Below, piece after piece: positions 25,301 through 34,671 of a DNA stretch of 64,000 nt (position 1 is its first letter; each line of letters begins with the position of its first letter). The notes beneath the pieces are model-generated. The model made no database searches, was not told where the DNA came from, and worked only from the letters and a program-made list of their open reading frames with translations. The position numbers were made by a program, and so were the translations under genes. Where the stretch lies: assembly GCA_010912705.1 (NCBI GenBank), contig POWB01000002.1, positions 62,001 to 126,000 of the forward strand, read 5' to 3'. The stretch is from Halochromatium sp. (GTDB taxonomy: Bacteria > Pseudomonadota > Gammaproteobacteria > Chromatiales > Chromatiaceae).

Positions 25301-26852
25301 CGGAGAAGGCTGGGATGCTGGGGCCTGTTGATGCGCTGGCCGATGCGCTGGCCGATGCGCTGGCCGATCTGCCGGTTGCAGTCTTGGCTTGAATGCCAGC
25401 GGAGGTTTCAGCAGGGGTGTTGGCTCGGGTGTCGGCGGGAATGTCAGCATCGAGGGTCAGGTTCTCGAGCTTTGCACTAAGGCGCCAGTCGTTGACGGCG
25501 GGCGCAATCTGTACTGCAAGATCGCGTACTCGTCCCTGTGGCTGCCTCCGACTGAGCGCGATAACCGGTTCGGGTAGATCGGGCATGGCCAGCGCGATCG
25601 CCTCAGCGACCGGTCCGATCTCGAACGCGCCGATCGCAGCAAAAAGCTTAGCTGAGGGCACCGGCGTTGGAGTAGATCTCGTTGATGGCGATGGCGATGG
25701 CGATGGCGATGGCGCATAACGATAGACAAGGCTTGCAGAGGTTGGCTTCGCAGCAGGTCTGCCGGGCAGCTGGAGATCGGCGAGGTCTAGTCGCCAGCCC
25801 TGCGCGCGCTGCTGCCAGCGCGCGAGTCCAGCTAGGTTGCCGAAGTGGGCCTGTTTACTAGACTCTGGCGCCTCGAGATTGAGCGCCTCAAAATTGAGCG
25901 CCTCAAGATTGAGCCCTTCGAGCTTGAAGTGCGTTAATCCGTTGATCAGCTGGCCCTGCTCGAGCTGGTTCCAGCTCTCGATGTGGAAACGGTTGGAGTT
26001 GAGTCTCACCGGGAGCGGCAGGAGTCTGTCCGCGATCATGCCGAGATCGCCGCCTGCAACACGCAGATAGAGACGACCGGACCAACGCTCGGGATGCTGG
26101 GCTTGGCCGTTGAGCTGGCCGAGGATCTCGAGCGCGCCTGCCGAGTTGCTTGCTGAGGGCGATGCGGCGACGCTGCCTTCACGCATTGCCCGCAAGCGCA
26201 GTGCATGGCTTTGACCCTGGTTTGCGAGCTCGGCAACCTTGATGAGCAGGGTTTGGGCGGCTGCCTTGGTCTGCTGATCACGCCAGATCAACCGGCTGTC
26301 GAGCAACCGGAAACGCCCTTCGCGGAGGAAGAAATCGAGCGCTTGGGTGTCGTTGCCCTGCATCGAATCCAAGCCCAGTATGCGAATTTGGCCATTCGCG
26401 TCGCGCAACACCTGAATCTCGGCACCGACGAGGCCGATCGCCTCGATCCGCGGTTGGCGAGCCCTGAGCGTGGCCAAGAGGTCAAGGTCAACGTCCAAGC
26501 GCTGCGCCGAGAGGAGCAGTTGGCTGGGCTTTGGGGGCGCATCTCCAGGCGATCCCTCGCTAGGGGGCACGTCAGTAGCAAGTGCGTCTGCGGATACCCT
26601 GTTTGTAGGCGTCAGCAGCTTGGCATCGGTAAAGCTCAACGCCGGCGTGAGCCCGCGTAGGCGGATCGAGAGCCTGTTGACCTCCACCTGCACCCCAAGG
26701 GTTTGGCTGATGTGCGCCACCAGTGTTTCCCGCAGCCCGTCTGCATGTGGCAACAGCAGCCTGACCACGACCGAGACCATGGCAACAGCAATGATGGTAG
26801 CGGCCACTGTGGCGACTGTGACTCGATAGAGCCGAAGTAAGGTTCGCGTCAT
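22326..26852 (-). CDS. yhdP: YhdP family AsmA-like envelope protein
   Basis: A 1508-residue protein with one N-terminal membrane helix (residues ~9-33), then a very long beta-rich periplasmic part and an AsmA-like C-terminal region (GSGDWLIDATDYIASSLQIN, SLDFSDVFDDGFSFDRITGE). YhdP-type proteins are bridge-like and move phospholipids between the inner and outer membranes. The protein is longer than E. coli YhdP (about 1270). Part of the excess is low-complexity linkers: an SPSPSPSPS run and an ASASASAS run coded by short DNA tandem repeats (25330-25366 and 25684-25715). It lies between rng and nit as in related genomes. Confidence 0.93.
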   Translation of the reverse strand: MTRTLLRLYRVTVATVAATIIAVAMVSVVVRLLLPHADGLRETLVAHISQTLGVQVEVNRLSIRLRGLTPALSFTDAKLLTPTNRVSADALATDVPPSEGSPGDAPPKPSQLLLSAQRLDVDLDLLATLRARQPRIEAIGLVGAEIQVLRDANGQIRILGLDSMQGNDTQALDFFLREGRFRLLDSRLIWRDQQTKAAAQTLLIKVAELANQGQSHALRLRAMREGSVAASPSASNSAGALEILGQLNGQAQHPERWSGRLYLRVAGGDLGMIADRLLPLPVRLNSNRFHIESWNQLEQGQLINGLTHFKLEGLNLEALNFEALNLEAPESSKQAHFGNLAGLARWQQRAQGWRLDLADLQLPGRPAAKPTSASLVYRYAPSPSPSPSPSTRSTPTPVPSAKLFAAIGAFEIGPVAEAIALAMPDLPEPVIALSRRQPQGRVRDLAVQIAPAVNDWRLSAKLENLTLDADIPADTRANTPAETSAGIQAKTATGRSASASASASASASTGPSIPAFSGLNLGLDLGPRGGYAQVSGSAVQIDLRPLFARPHRFTQLDGHFAWRMMPAGSIHLWTQALSLDTKHLQTLSRLSLCLHPSGVNPFIDLHTHLGNGEIDALPSWLPVGIMDDRLEDWLERAILDGRLESGDLLLRGPLDQFPFDDQQGRFILELRAVDGVLDYGVAAPSPALATGLSNADNSPPLRWPLLQQIAATLRFENRSLEIDVPSAEILNSHIDAGRVSLPNLWQPTYLEIDASGSGPLADGMHLFATSPLAHQLGGLASAVEVSGDGDIRLQLGVPLNQALPFRYAGELIWRPQSETGIETSIETSADTEGSQPRNASRAPGAPDTRLDQAYEDRSLRIRGTDLQFSQITGRLRFDASEITAQGIRARLGQQALEIAVDTRDGGGDDARTEISLRGRTGVDQLAEILPSNLWSLARGNLNWRLGLTLSNADAAQQRPPIDFALSSDLQGIDLALPAPIGKPTQAQRRLQLSGRFQDQWPLRLTLDYGTLGSLIEVDRRPNGEIQLQRLAVDLNGQPSSLPPARSIQIGGKLERLALSPWLDWAGQADLKALQGNNASARLQLLPIQLQIEDLRLGALQLSKLDAVLTPEPSGAWNIGFNAQQTGASQIDLPAMSTGTSAGANTNGRQPIRIRLEQLNLEPLAEAHSQSGADSTTAARVDPRRFGGLDLEVEQLAYGDDLLGQLRIQSQPQTNGLRFTTLSLLGPHVDASGSGDWLIDATDYIASSLQINAKSNAVGELLRESGFYSALSGAPGALQLDLSWPGGPGQLSLARARGSMQIEIGAGRLLEMEPGVGRMLGILNTAALGRRLSLDFSDVFDDGFSFDRITGEIAIGSGEASIRNLEMQAPPANIRITGRTNLVDGMLDQEVVVTPKIGVGLALAGAVAGGPVVGAAVFLADKVTDGAVERLGRYAYQVTGPWRDPIIRRVDTGGSPSVGNLFVDEAPANEPAGASANANAHEPRDTGTERKDAAAAGAVEPSNPFLEDL

Positions 26853-26978
26853 CGCGTTGGTGTTAAGCCGATGCCCACAGGGGGATCGAGTCCGGGCGTT
26901 GGCGCCGCAGCGACTGGGGCTGCGAGGCCAGGCCGTTCAGGATCGATCGCGGGCGCTGTCTGTGCTTCCTCCTCAGCC

Positions 26979-28433
26979 TTAGATCAGCACCACATCATAC
27001 TGCTCTTGGGTATAGAGCGATTCGGCCTGCAGCTTGATCGGCTTGCCGATGAACTCCTCGAGCTCGGCGAGATGGCCGGATTCCTCGTCTAGCAGCCGAT
27101 CGATGACCTCTTGCGAGGCCAGGACCAGCAATTGCTCGACCTCGAACTGGCGCGACTCACGCAGGATCTCGCGGAAGATCTCGTAGCAGGTGGTCTCAGC
27201 GGTCTTCAATGAGCCACGGCCATTGCAGCAGGGGCAAGGCTCGCAGAGGATGTGCTCAAGCGATTCGTGGGTGCGCTTGCGGGTCATCTCGACCAGCCCG
27301 AGTGCCGAGACCTCGGTGATATGGGTCTTGGCGTGGTCGCGCGCGAGGCACTTCTCGAGCGCACGTAAGACCTGGCGCTTGTGCTCCTCATCGGTCATGT
27401 CGATGAAGTCGATGATGATGATGCCGCCGAGGTTACGCAGCCGCAGCTGGCGGCAGATGGCCTGGGCCGCCTCCAGGTTGGTCTTAAAGATGGTCTCTTC
27501 GAGGTTGCGATGGCCGACGAAGGCGCCGGTATTGACATCGATGGTGGTCATCGCTTCGGTCTGATCGATGATCAGATGGCCACCCGACTTGAGCTGTACC
27601 TTGCGCTGCAGGGCCTTCTGGATCTCGTCCTCGACCCCGTAGAGATCGAACAGCGGTCGCTCGCCGCCGTAATATTCGATGCGATCGACGATCTCTGGAA
27701 TGTACTTGACTGCGAAGGGACGCGCCTTGTCGACGGTGGCGCGGGAGTCGATCCGCACGCGCTCCACTTCTGGCGTGACCAGGTCGCGGAGTGCGCGCAG
27801 CGCGAGTGGCAGGTCGTCGTGGATCAGGCCGATCTCGGAGGTACCATCGGCGCGCTCGCGGATGCCACTCCAGAGCTTGGCAAGAAAGGCCATATCGCGG
27901 CACAGATTCTCGTCGCTCACCGTCTCGGCGGCGGTGCGGGCGATGTAGCCGCCGGCCCCTTCGTGGGTGTCGACATAGGCCTGTAGGATCTCGCGCAGGC
28001 GCTTGCGCTCATCGTCGTCCTCGATCTTCTGCGAGACGCCGGTGTTGCCTAGCCGCGGCATGAAGACCAGATAACGTGACGCGATGGAGATATTGGTGGT
28101 CAGTCGCGCGCCCTTGCTGCCGAGCGGGTCTTTGACCACCTGCACCAGGATCGGGTCGCCCTCCTTGACGAGGTTGTTGATGTGGTCGCTGCGTACATCG
28201 CTGTCCGTCGACATGATGTCGGAGGCGTGTAAGAAAGCCGCTCGATCGAGGCCGATCTCGACAAAAGCGGCCTGCATGCCGGGCAGCACGCGGCAGATCC
28301 GCCCCCGGTAAATGTTCCCGACCAGCCCGCAGCGCTCGGCGCGCTCGATGATGATCTCCTGGACGACACCATTTTCGACCACCGCGACGCGCGTCTCCGG
28401 TGGCGTAATGTTGATGAGGATCTCTTCGCTCAT
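26979..28433 (-). CDS. rng: Ribonuclease G
   Basis: A 484-residue RNase E/G family member without the long RNase E C-terminal tail, hence RNase G. An S1 domain is near residues 38-128 (GNIYRGRICRVLPGMQAAFVE). Metal-binding catalytic residues are seen in TIDVNTG and IIIIDFIDM. The zinc-link CPCC is near residue 408. The enzyme processes 16S rRNA 5' ends and decays some mRNAs. It follows maf by ~96 bp. Confidence 0.96.
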   Translation of the reverse strand: MSEEILINITPPETRVAVVENGVVQEIIIERAERCGLVGNIYRGRICRVLPGMQAAFVEIGLDRAAFLHASDIMSTDSDVRSDHINNLVKEGDPILVQVVKDPLGSKGARLTTNISIASRYLVFMPRLGNTGVSQKIEDDDERKRLREILQAYVDTHEGAGGYIARTAAETVSDENLCRDMAFLAKLWSGIRERADGTSEIGLIHDDLPLALRALRDLVTPEVERVRIDSRATVDKARPFAVKYIPEIVDRIEYYGGERPLFDLYGVEDEIQKALQRKVQLKSGGHLIIDQTEAMTTIDVNTGAFVGHRNLEETIFKTNLEAAQAICRQLRLRNLGGIIIIDFIDMTDEEHKRQVLRALEKCLARDHAKTHITEVSALGLVEMTRKRTHESLEHILCEPCPCCNGRGSLKTAETTCYEIFREILRESRQFEVEQLLVLASQEVIDRLLDEESGHLAELEEFIGKPIKLQAESLYTQEQYDVVLI

Positions 28434-28529
28434 CGTCGGGCCGCAGTGGTTGCGGCAGTCTTGCTCAGTGGCATGGGTATCGGCCTCGTGGTTGTCGTCT
28501 TGTTAGTGAGTGAGTCTGAACGCCCCTGA

Positions 28530-29240
28530 TCAACGGCCGAGCGGGTCGATACCTTGCTCGCGCAACAGTGCCGCGGTCTCGAACAGCGGTAGGCCTACAA
28601 CATTGCTGTAGCTACCACGGATCTGCTCGACGAAGATTGCGCCGCGACCCTGGACGGCATAGGCCCCGGCCTTGTCCTTTGGCTCTCCAGTCTCCCAATA
28701 GGCCAGTGCCTCAGCCGCGGTGATGCTGCGCATCTGGACCTCGGTCGCGACCAGCACGGCTCGTTGTCCGGGGGCTGTGTCAGCGCCGATCGCTCCTGTT
28801 CCAGGTGCTGGCAATGATCCAGGCCCAGGCCTGAGCAGACAGACAGCGGTCAGCACCCGATGCCAGCCATTGGAGAGCAAGGCTAGCATCTGCAGGGCCG
28901 CTTCGGCATCTTTCGGCTTGCCAAGGATCTGTCCGCCAGCCACCACGGCGGTGTCAGCGGCGAGCAAGGGCAGGCGGACCGGTGTGCGCAATCCAGCCCA
29001 GCCAGCCTGCGCCTTGGCGCTTGCAATCCGAGCAACATAGGCCGCTGGCGATTCGCCCGGCGCGACTGTCTCGTCGGTGTCAGCGGCGATGACTTGCGGG
29101 CTGATACCAAGCTGCGCTAAGAGCTCGAGCCGACGCGGCGAGCGCGAGGCCAGATAGAGCTGTGGACCCCGGTTGGCCAGTGCCACCAGGCTGCTGGTGC
29201 TGCTCTCGCTGCTATTGCTGTCGTTGCTGTCGTTGATCAT
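28530..29240 (-). CDS. maf: Maf family nucleoside triphosphate pyrophosphatase
   Basis: A 236-residue protein with the Maf signature LYLASRSPRRLELLAQLGI, then AADTDETVAPGE, LAADTAVVAGGQILGKPKD and KDKAGAYAVQGRGA. Family members hydrolyse non-canonical or pyrimidine NTPs to monophosphates. The start used here overlaps the rlmH stop as ATGA. An earlier in-frame ATG at 29282 would lie inside rlmH. Residues 2-20 are a Ser/Asn-rich stretch (NDSNDSNSSESSTSS). An insertion of ~20 residues rich in Gly and Pro sits after VCLLRPG. Confidence 0.93.
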   Translation of the reverse strand: MINDSNDSNSSESSTSSLVALANRGPQLYLASRSPRRLELLAQLGISPQVIAADTDETVAPGESPAAYVARIASAKAQAGWAGLRTPVRLPLLAADTAVVAGGQILGKPKDAEAALQMLALLSNGWHRVLTAVCLLRPGPGSLPAPGTGAIGADTAPGQRAVLVATEVQMRSITAAEALAYWETGEPKDKAGAYAVQGRGAIFVEQIRGSYSNVVGLPLFETAALLREQGIDPLGR

Positions 29241-29761
29241 GTCGATCCGCGATGGTAAGGATGGCCCTGGAGGAGGGTCCATGCCCGGTAAAGCTGTTCG
29301 GCGAGGATGACACGCACCAGGGGATGCGGAAAGGTCAAGGGCGAGAGCGACCAGCGTTGCTCGGCGCGGGCGAGGCAGTCCTGAGAGAGGCCATCAGGTC
29401 CGCCCACCAGCAGTGCAAGGTCGCGACCGCTAGCCATCCATGTCGCAAGCTCAGCAGCGAGTGCCTCGGTGCTCCAGGCGCGTCCGCCCAGATCGAGGGC
29501 GATCGCCAAGGCTGCGCCCGGGGTTGCCTTCAGAAGCCGTTCGCCTTCCTCTGCCAGTAACCGGTCGCGCTCAGCGGCTGAGAGCTGTGCGCGTTGGCCG
29601 GCCTTGCTGCGGCCGCGACCGCGTCCTTTGCCGCGCGCCGCCGGCTCGATCTCGACCAGCGACAGGGCGCAGCTCGGTGGCAAGCGCTTGGCGTACTCGT
29701 TAAAGCCCTCGTTGACCCAGGTTGGCATGCGTCGGCCGATGCTGAGGAGTTGGATGCGCAT
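29237..29761 (-). CDS. rlmH: RlmH, 23S rRNA pseudouridine-1915 N3-methyltransferase
   Basis: A 174-residue SPOUT methyltransferase with N-terminal MRIQLLSIGRRMPTWV, the SAM-binding LALLVGGPDGLS, and C-terminal ILAEQLYRAWTLLQGHPYHR, the end typical of RlmH. It modifies helix 69 of 23S rRNA. An Arg/Gly/Lys-rich insert (GKGRGRGRSKAGQRAQLS) near residue 45 makes it longer than E. coli RlmH (155). It heads the minus-strand cluster, and maf overlaps its stop. Confidence 0.95.
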   Translation of the reverse strand: MRIQLLSIGRRMPTWVNEGFNEYAKRLPPSCALSLVEIEPAARGKGRGRGRSKAGQRAQLSAAERDRLLAEEGERLLKATPGAALAIALDLGGRAWSTEALAAELATWMASGRDLALLVGGPDGLSQDCLARAEQRWSLSPLTFPHPLVRVILAEQLYRAWTLLQGHPYHRGST

Positions 29762-29902
29762 CTCAGTTTGGTTTGCTGCTTGTCGCTAAATTCTGTTTGG
29801 ATCGCCGCAGTAAATCCCGATTAACTCTTGCGAAATTGCCTCAGGTAGGCGAGGATTATCACTGTTTTCGCTCACAATAGCTGAGGAGGTCATGGTCGCG
29901 TC

Positions 29903-31492
29903 ATGAGTAAGCCAATGGGGATCTATATCGACTCGTCGGTCGACCTGCCAATGACCAGCCTGGCTAGGGCGACTGGCGGCGTCAGAGGACGCTCGCGCAG
30001 AGGATGGGCGCGATCAGCACCTCGCTCGAACATGGCGCTGTGGACAGGGACCCTGTGGATATTAGCCTTGTTGACGCTCGCCATCCTCAGCGGTTGTGGT
30101 GGCGGCTCCAATCTGCGCGCCAACGATATCGCCAAGATTGACTACGATAGCAGTGGCCTGTTTCCGGTGCCGCAAGAGATCCAGCCAAACGTTGACTTTT
30201 GGCGCCATGTCTACGGGGTCTGGAGTCGTGGTCAGGTGGCCTTCCATGACGATGAATACATGGGCGTGATCTACGAGGTGAGCGCGCTGCCCGGGCCGAT
30301 CGAAGAGAGCTACACCAGTGAGCAGCGCGCTTGGGTCAAGGCACGCAAGGCCTGGTACCGCGATCAACTCAGCGCACTGGAGCGCAAGGTGCGGGAGCGG
30401 GCGCCGCTGACCTCAGTCGATAAGGCGCTGCTGGCCAAGATCGAGCAGGGTGCCGGCAAGGTGGCGGTCTATGGTGCTGCAGATCGACTACGCAGCCAGC
30501 GCGGCGTGCGCGAGCGCTTTAAACGCGGGCTGGAGATCAGCGGTCGCTATGATCCCTATTTCCGCCAGATCATGAGCGCCAAAGGCGTCCCTGAAGACCT
30601 GGCCTATCTGCCCCATGTGGAATCTTCGTTCCAGACCCATGCGCGCTCGAGCGTTGGTGCCGCTGGGATCTGGCAGTTCATGCCGGCAACCGGTCGCGAC
30701 TATGGCATGCAGGTAGACCGCACGATCGATGAGCGGCTCGATCCGATCACCTGTGCCGATGGCGCCGCCCGCTATCTGTCCGCGGCGCACCGTAAGCTTG
30801 GCAGCTGGCCGCTGGCGATTACCTCCTATAACCATGGCAAGGGCGGCGTGGCCAATGCCAAGGCCCAGTATGGCGACGACATTGGCAAGATCGTCAAGCA
30901 CTACAAAGGCCGCGCCTTTGGCTTTGCCTCACGTAACTTCTATGCGTCTTTTGTTGCCGCGCGTGAGGTTGCCGATCATCCTCAACGCTATTTCCCGGAA
31001 GGCGTACACTTTGATGCGCCTTGGCCGCATGAGCGGCTGGTCCTGCGCAGCTCGATGCCGGCCCATCATGTCGCCAATCACTATGGCGTTTCCACGGCAA
31101 GTTTGGCGCGCCTGAATCTACACTGGCGCGACCCCGCGGCAGAAGGGCGAGCGCAGCTGCCTGCCGGAAGCACTGTCTGGCTGCCAGCCGGTAGCATGCG
31201 GCGCGTGGCCGGGCATCCGCCGGCCTATCGCGATCGCATCAGCCTGCCCGCGACTGCGACCCTGGTGGCGCGCAACGAGCGCAGCTCAGCGAAGACCATG
31301 ACAGTCGCCAAGTCCACGCCCAAATCCACGCCTAAGTCCAGGCCCAAGTACCATGTCGTGAAACCACAGGAGACACTGTATCGAGTTGCCGTTAGCAATG
31401 GCATCTCGGTCGACAAGCTCCGCAAGCTCAATCAGCTTGGTCCAAATGAGAACAAGATCCGGGTTGGGCAGCGGTTGCGCGTGAGTGGCTGA
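29903..31492 (+). CDS. Membrane-bound lytic murein transglycosylase (MltD-like) with LysM
   Basis: An SLT domain follows residue ~220, with catalytic Glu in YLPHVESSFQTHA and then GAAGIWQFMPATGRDYGM. One LysM domain ends the protein (YHVVKPQETLYRVAVSNGIS). It cleaves peptidoglycan to 1,6-anhydromuramic products. A lipobox-like LAILSGC follows a membrane segment that begins at a second in-frame ATG (30032). From that start it would be a normal 486-residue lipoprotein. The first ATG has the better GAGGAGG site but adds 43 residues before the signal, so the start is uncertain. Confidence 0.88.
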   Translation: MSKPMGIYIDSSVDLPMTSLARATGGVRGRSRRGWARSAPRSNMALWTGTLWILALLTLAILSGCGGGSNLRANDIAKIDYDSSGLFPVPQEIQPNVDFWRHVYGVWSRGQVAFHDDEYMGVIYEVSALPGPIEESYTSEQRAWVKARKAWYRDQLSALERKVRERAPLTSVDKALLAKIEQGAGKVAVYGAADRLRSQRGVRERFKRGLEISGRYDPYFRQIMSAKGVPEDLAYLPHVESSFQTHARSSVGAAGIWQFMPATGRDYGMQVDRTIDERLDPITCADGAARYLSAAHRKLGSWPLAITSYNHGKGGVANAKAQYGDDIGKIVKHYKGRAFGFASRNFYASFVAAREVADHPQRYFPEGVHFDAPWPHERLVLRSSMPAHHVANHYGVSTASLARLNLHWRDPAAEGRAQLPAGSTVWLPAGSMRRVAGHPPAYRDRISLPATATLVARNERSSAKTMTVAKSTPKSTPKSRPKYHVVKPQETLYRVAVSNGISVDKLRKLNQLGPNENKIRVGQRLRVSG

Positions 31493-31537
31493 AAGATTCG
31501 CTCACCAGGGTCGATCGATGATCAGCGCTCGCTGTGC

Positions 31538-33619
31538 TCAGGGGCGCAGTTGGCGCGGTCGGAAACGGCGGACCTGCTGGCAGAGCTGTTGTGGCCGCTC
31601 GCTGCCTTTGCTAGGGCGGTAGCGGAGGTCGAGGTAGGTATCGACGATCGGGTCGATCGACGACTTGAGATCGGGACGGGCGCTTAGGATTCGCTGCCGA
31701 TAGTGCAGCGGCCCTTCGTGACGCGCTGGTCCCAGACCGATACCTGCGAGGCGGCGGCCGAAGCGTTGCCAGCAGCGTTGGACGGGATCTGAGGCTCGTG
31801 GCTGGCGAGCCAGTGCAAGCGCCCAGCCCAGCATCACCGCCGAGCCAGCGATGGTCATCAGCAGCGCAAGGCCATATTCACGCAGGGCGCCGAGACCGAA
31901 CTGATCCAGGAGCCGGAATTGATCGCGGCTGGAGAAGCCGAGCACCCAGTTCTTCCAGCCAGAGTCAAAGGCATCGGCGAGGAAGCGCGCTCCGCGCACC
32001 AGTCGGCCTATGGCGCTGGTCTCCTCGACTCGAAAGCGTGCTGGGGCTGAGCGGCCCAGTGTATCGACGCGCAGCTCGCGCTCGACGCGCGCGGGGTCGA
32101 TGGCTGCGGTCGGGTCGATACGGGTCCAGCCGCGCCCCTCGAGCCAGACCTCGGCCCAGGCATGGGCGTCGGATTGACGGATCAGGTAGTCGTCGCTGAG
32201 CGGGTTGTACTCGCCGCCAAGATAGCCAAGCAGGATGCGCGAGGGGATGCCGGCCAAGCGCATCAGCAGCACGAAGCTCGAGGCATAGTGCTCGCAGAAG
32301 CCGGCCTGGGTCTCGAACAGGAAGGCATCAGTGGGGTTTTCACCGAGCGCGGGCGGCAGCAGGGTGTAGCGAAAGGGGGGTTGACTGAAAAAGGTCAGCG
32401 CTTGCTGCACGACTTGCGCTGCGGTGTCAGATCTGGCCTGCCAGTCGGCGACTAGGGCCTGCGTCCGCGCGCTGATGTTCGGCGGTAATTGCAGTGCCGC
32501 TTGCTTATGGGCAGGCGAGAGTCGGCGCATCCGGTAGTCGATCACCGAGCTGGCGCGGTAAAGCCGCAGGTCCCTGACCGGCTCATCGGCGAGGAGCTGA
32601 AAATCGGGCGTGAGCCGGGAGCGCTCCGGTAGCTCCGTGGGCAGCTCGAGTGCAAACAGCCAATGTTGGTCGGTTGGCTCGAGCACGACGCTGTAGCTGA
32701 TGGGGTCGCTGAGGAGCTCGCGGACCGGCAGATGATCGACTGGTGGCTGGTTGGATGCCGTTGAGGCCAACGCTGGCTTGGGCGCGGCTGAGGATGCGTC
32801 GAGTGGTAGCCAGCGCTGACCATCGGTGCGCCAGAGCACTGGTCCGCGCCAGTAGAGGCTGTTGATGGAGAGACCTTGGGGAAGCGGCTGGGCCTGATCG
32901 AAACGCACTCGAAAGGCATCCTCGCCAGAGAGGATCAGCTCGGTGATCGAGCCCGGCTCGAGCCAGTCTTTGAGTCCAGTAACGGCACGCTCGTCGCCAA
33001 GCTGAAGATCCCAGAGCGGCGCGTCCAGACGCGGAAAGAGTACGAAGAGCACCAGTGCTAGCGGTGCAGCTTGGGCGGTCAGGATCAGTGCCAAGCGGCC
33101 AGCGGCGCGCCAGTCTGTTAGGCGTTGACCGGAACGCCCGGCGACACTGAGGTCAGCGAGCAAGGCAACCGCGCCGACCAGCATCAGCAGCATCCAGGCT
33201 GCGAGCCAGGGTGATTCGCCGAAGAGGAACTGGATCACCAGTAGGAAGCCGAAGGCGATGAGCAGAATCCGCAGATCGCGGCGCGTGCGGCTCTCCAGCC
33301 GTTTGAGCGCGATCATGGTCAAGAGCAGCGCGCTGCCGGCATTCTGGCCAACCAGCGAATGATACTGATCGAGCACGATCAAGCCGCCGAGCAGGGTCAG
33401 TGCAATCAAGACCCAGCGATTCGGCTGCAGGCCGGGCCAGCGAATGGCCGTGCCGCTGATCAGCACAAGGCCAATGATGAACAGGCTGACCTGCAGGCGC
33501 AGCACGAGCAGTAGGGGCGCGGCCCCAAGCCCGAGCAGGAGGGTTGCGGCTAGGCGCTGCCACTGATCTGGGGGCTGGTTGCGGTAGCGGTCTCGATGCC
33601 TCAGCTGTCGCCTGCTCAT
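31538..33619 (-). CDS. TgpA-like transglutaminase-domain membrane protein (DUF3488)
   Basis: A 693-residue protein. Several N-terminal membrane helices (about residues 20-200) are followed by a periplasmic transglutaminase-like domain. Its triad is visible as Cys in TQAGFCEHYASSF, His in DAHAWAEVW and Asp in RIDPTAAIDP. Another membrane helix lies near residue 570. The homologue in Pseudomonas aeruginosa (TgpA) is essential. The natural substrate is unknown. It overlaps the DUF58 gene by ATGA and forms an operon with moxR and DUF58, a conserved trio. Confidence 0.9.
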   Translation of the reverse strand: MSRRQLRHRDRYRNQPPDQWQRLAATLLLGLGAAPLLLVLRLQVSLFIIGLVLISGTAIRWPGLQPNRWVLIALTLLGGLIVLDQYHSLVGQNAGSALLLTMIALKRLESRTRRDLRILLIAFGFLLVIQFLFGESPWLAAWMLLMLVGAVALLADLSVAGRSGQRLTDWRAAGRLALILTAQAAPLALVLFVLFPRLDAPLWDLQLGDERAVTGLKDWLEPGSITELILSGEDAFRVRFDQAQPLPQGLSINSLYWRGPVLWRTDGQRWLPLDASSAAPKPALASTASNQPPVDHLPVRELLSDPISYSVVLEPTDQHWLFALELPTELPERSRLTPDFQLLADEPVRDLRLYRASSVIDYRMRRLSPAHKQAALQLPPNISARTQALVADWQARSDTAAQVVQQALTFFSQPPFRYTLLPPALGENPTDAFLFETQAGFCEHYASSFVLLMRLAGIPSRILLGYLGGEYNPLSDDYLIRQSDAHAWAEVWLEGRGWTRIDPTAAIDPARVERELRVDTLGRSAPARFRVEETSAIGRLVRGARFLADAFDSGWKNWVLGFSSRDQFRLLDQFGLGALREYGLALLMTIAGSAVMLGWALALARQPRASDPVQRCWQRFGRRLAGIGLGPARHEGPLHYRQRILSARPDLKSSIDPIVDTYLDLRYRPSKGSERPQQLCQQVRRFRPRQLRP

Positions 33620-34671
33620 ACTGCGCCTCCTGGGGGCCCTGAGCCAGCGCTAGCGACCAAGCCTAGACCGGAACCCTGAACGCCATCCCCCGGATAGCGG
33701 GCTAGGGCCTCCAAGCAACGGCGCTTGTGGCGCTCGCCTCTCTCGCTGGGGATCAGCTCAGTGCCGAGCTGCAGTCCATAACGTCGATTGCCGGCGTCGG
33801 CATCGAGCACCTGGCGCGTCAGTAGCGACAGCCGCTGCTCCAGGTCGCCGCGATGCTGACGCAGATCGAGCTGCACCTGGGCGGCTTGATCACCGCCGAA
33901 TTGCTTGGTCACCAGGCCGCGCTCGCGGGCCAGCACCTTCCAGTCGATCTGTCGTGGCGAGTCGCCGGCGCGATAGGCGCGTGAGCCGATGAAGTCATCG
34001 GCCCCTAGGTCTTGCGATGCGCGAGCGGCCTCCTTCGCCCGCTGCTCTGGCGCGATGGCTAGTCCTGGTGGTGGTGCCTGCGGCGCTGGACGTGGATAAA
34101 TCAGCACCTTTGCCGGGGTGCGCACCAGCGCCCAGGCGCGGAATAGGCCAAGTGGATAGCTGGTCTCGATCAGGAGCTCATCGAGTCGCATCAGCCCACG
34201 GTGCTGAGTGGTCAGGGAGAGGTCGATCTCAGTGTGGCTGCCGGCGGGGATCGCAGCGCAGTCACCGCCGCGCAGGCACAGCTCGCCATGCTGTCGGCCA
34301 GGCTGATTCCAGAGCTCGACTCGAAACCGGGCTGACTGGCCGCAGAAGGTCGGCTCGGCATCGGCACAGCGCACCGAGAGCCCGAGCAGGTTGTACCAGC
34401 AGTAGTGCATGCTCAGCAGCGCGATCCCGGCCATCAGAAAGGTTAGGAACAGCCCGAGGTTGTTCTGATAGTTGAGCGAGCCGAGCAGGGTGGCGAACAG
34501 CATGGCGCCAAAGGTGAGCCCGGTGCTGGTCGGCAGGATATAGATGCGCCGAGCGCTGATGCAGGCGACGCCTTGTTGATCGTGGGGGCTGCGGCGCATC
34601 AGTCCGTCGAGCCAGCGGTGGTAGCCAGATTCAGTCAGCATCTGCGCCCTGATCCCCTGCAGCAGCTTCAA
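33616..34671 (-). CDS. DUF58 domain membrane protein
   Basis: A 351-residue protein. Two adjacent membrane helices lie near residues 55-95, and the DUF58 core is GADDFIGSRAYRAGDSPRQI followed by DWKVLARERGL. The core resembles a von Willebrand A-like fold. DUF58 proteins commonly work with MoxR ATPases and transglutaminase-like proteins in envelope processes, but their exact role is unknown. It overlaps both neighbours by four bases. Confidence 0.9.
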   Translation of the reverse strand: MKLLQGIRAQMLTESGYHRWLDGLMRRSPHDQQGVACISARRIYILPTSTGLTFGAMLFATLLGSLNYQNNLGLFLTFLMAGIALLSMHYCWYNLLGLSVRCADAEPTFCGQSARFRVELWNQPGRQHGELCLRGGDCAAIPAGSHTEIDLSLTTQHRGLMRLDELLIETSYPLGLFRAWALVRTPAKVLIYPRPAPQAPPPGLAIAPEQRAKEAARASQDLGADDFIGSRAYRAGDSPRQIDWKVLARERGLVTKQFGGDQAAQVQLDLRQHRGDLEQRLSLLTRQVLDADAGNRRYGLQLGTELIPSERGERHKRRCLEALARYPGDGVQGSGLGLVASAGSGPPGGAV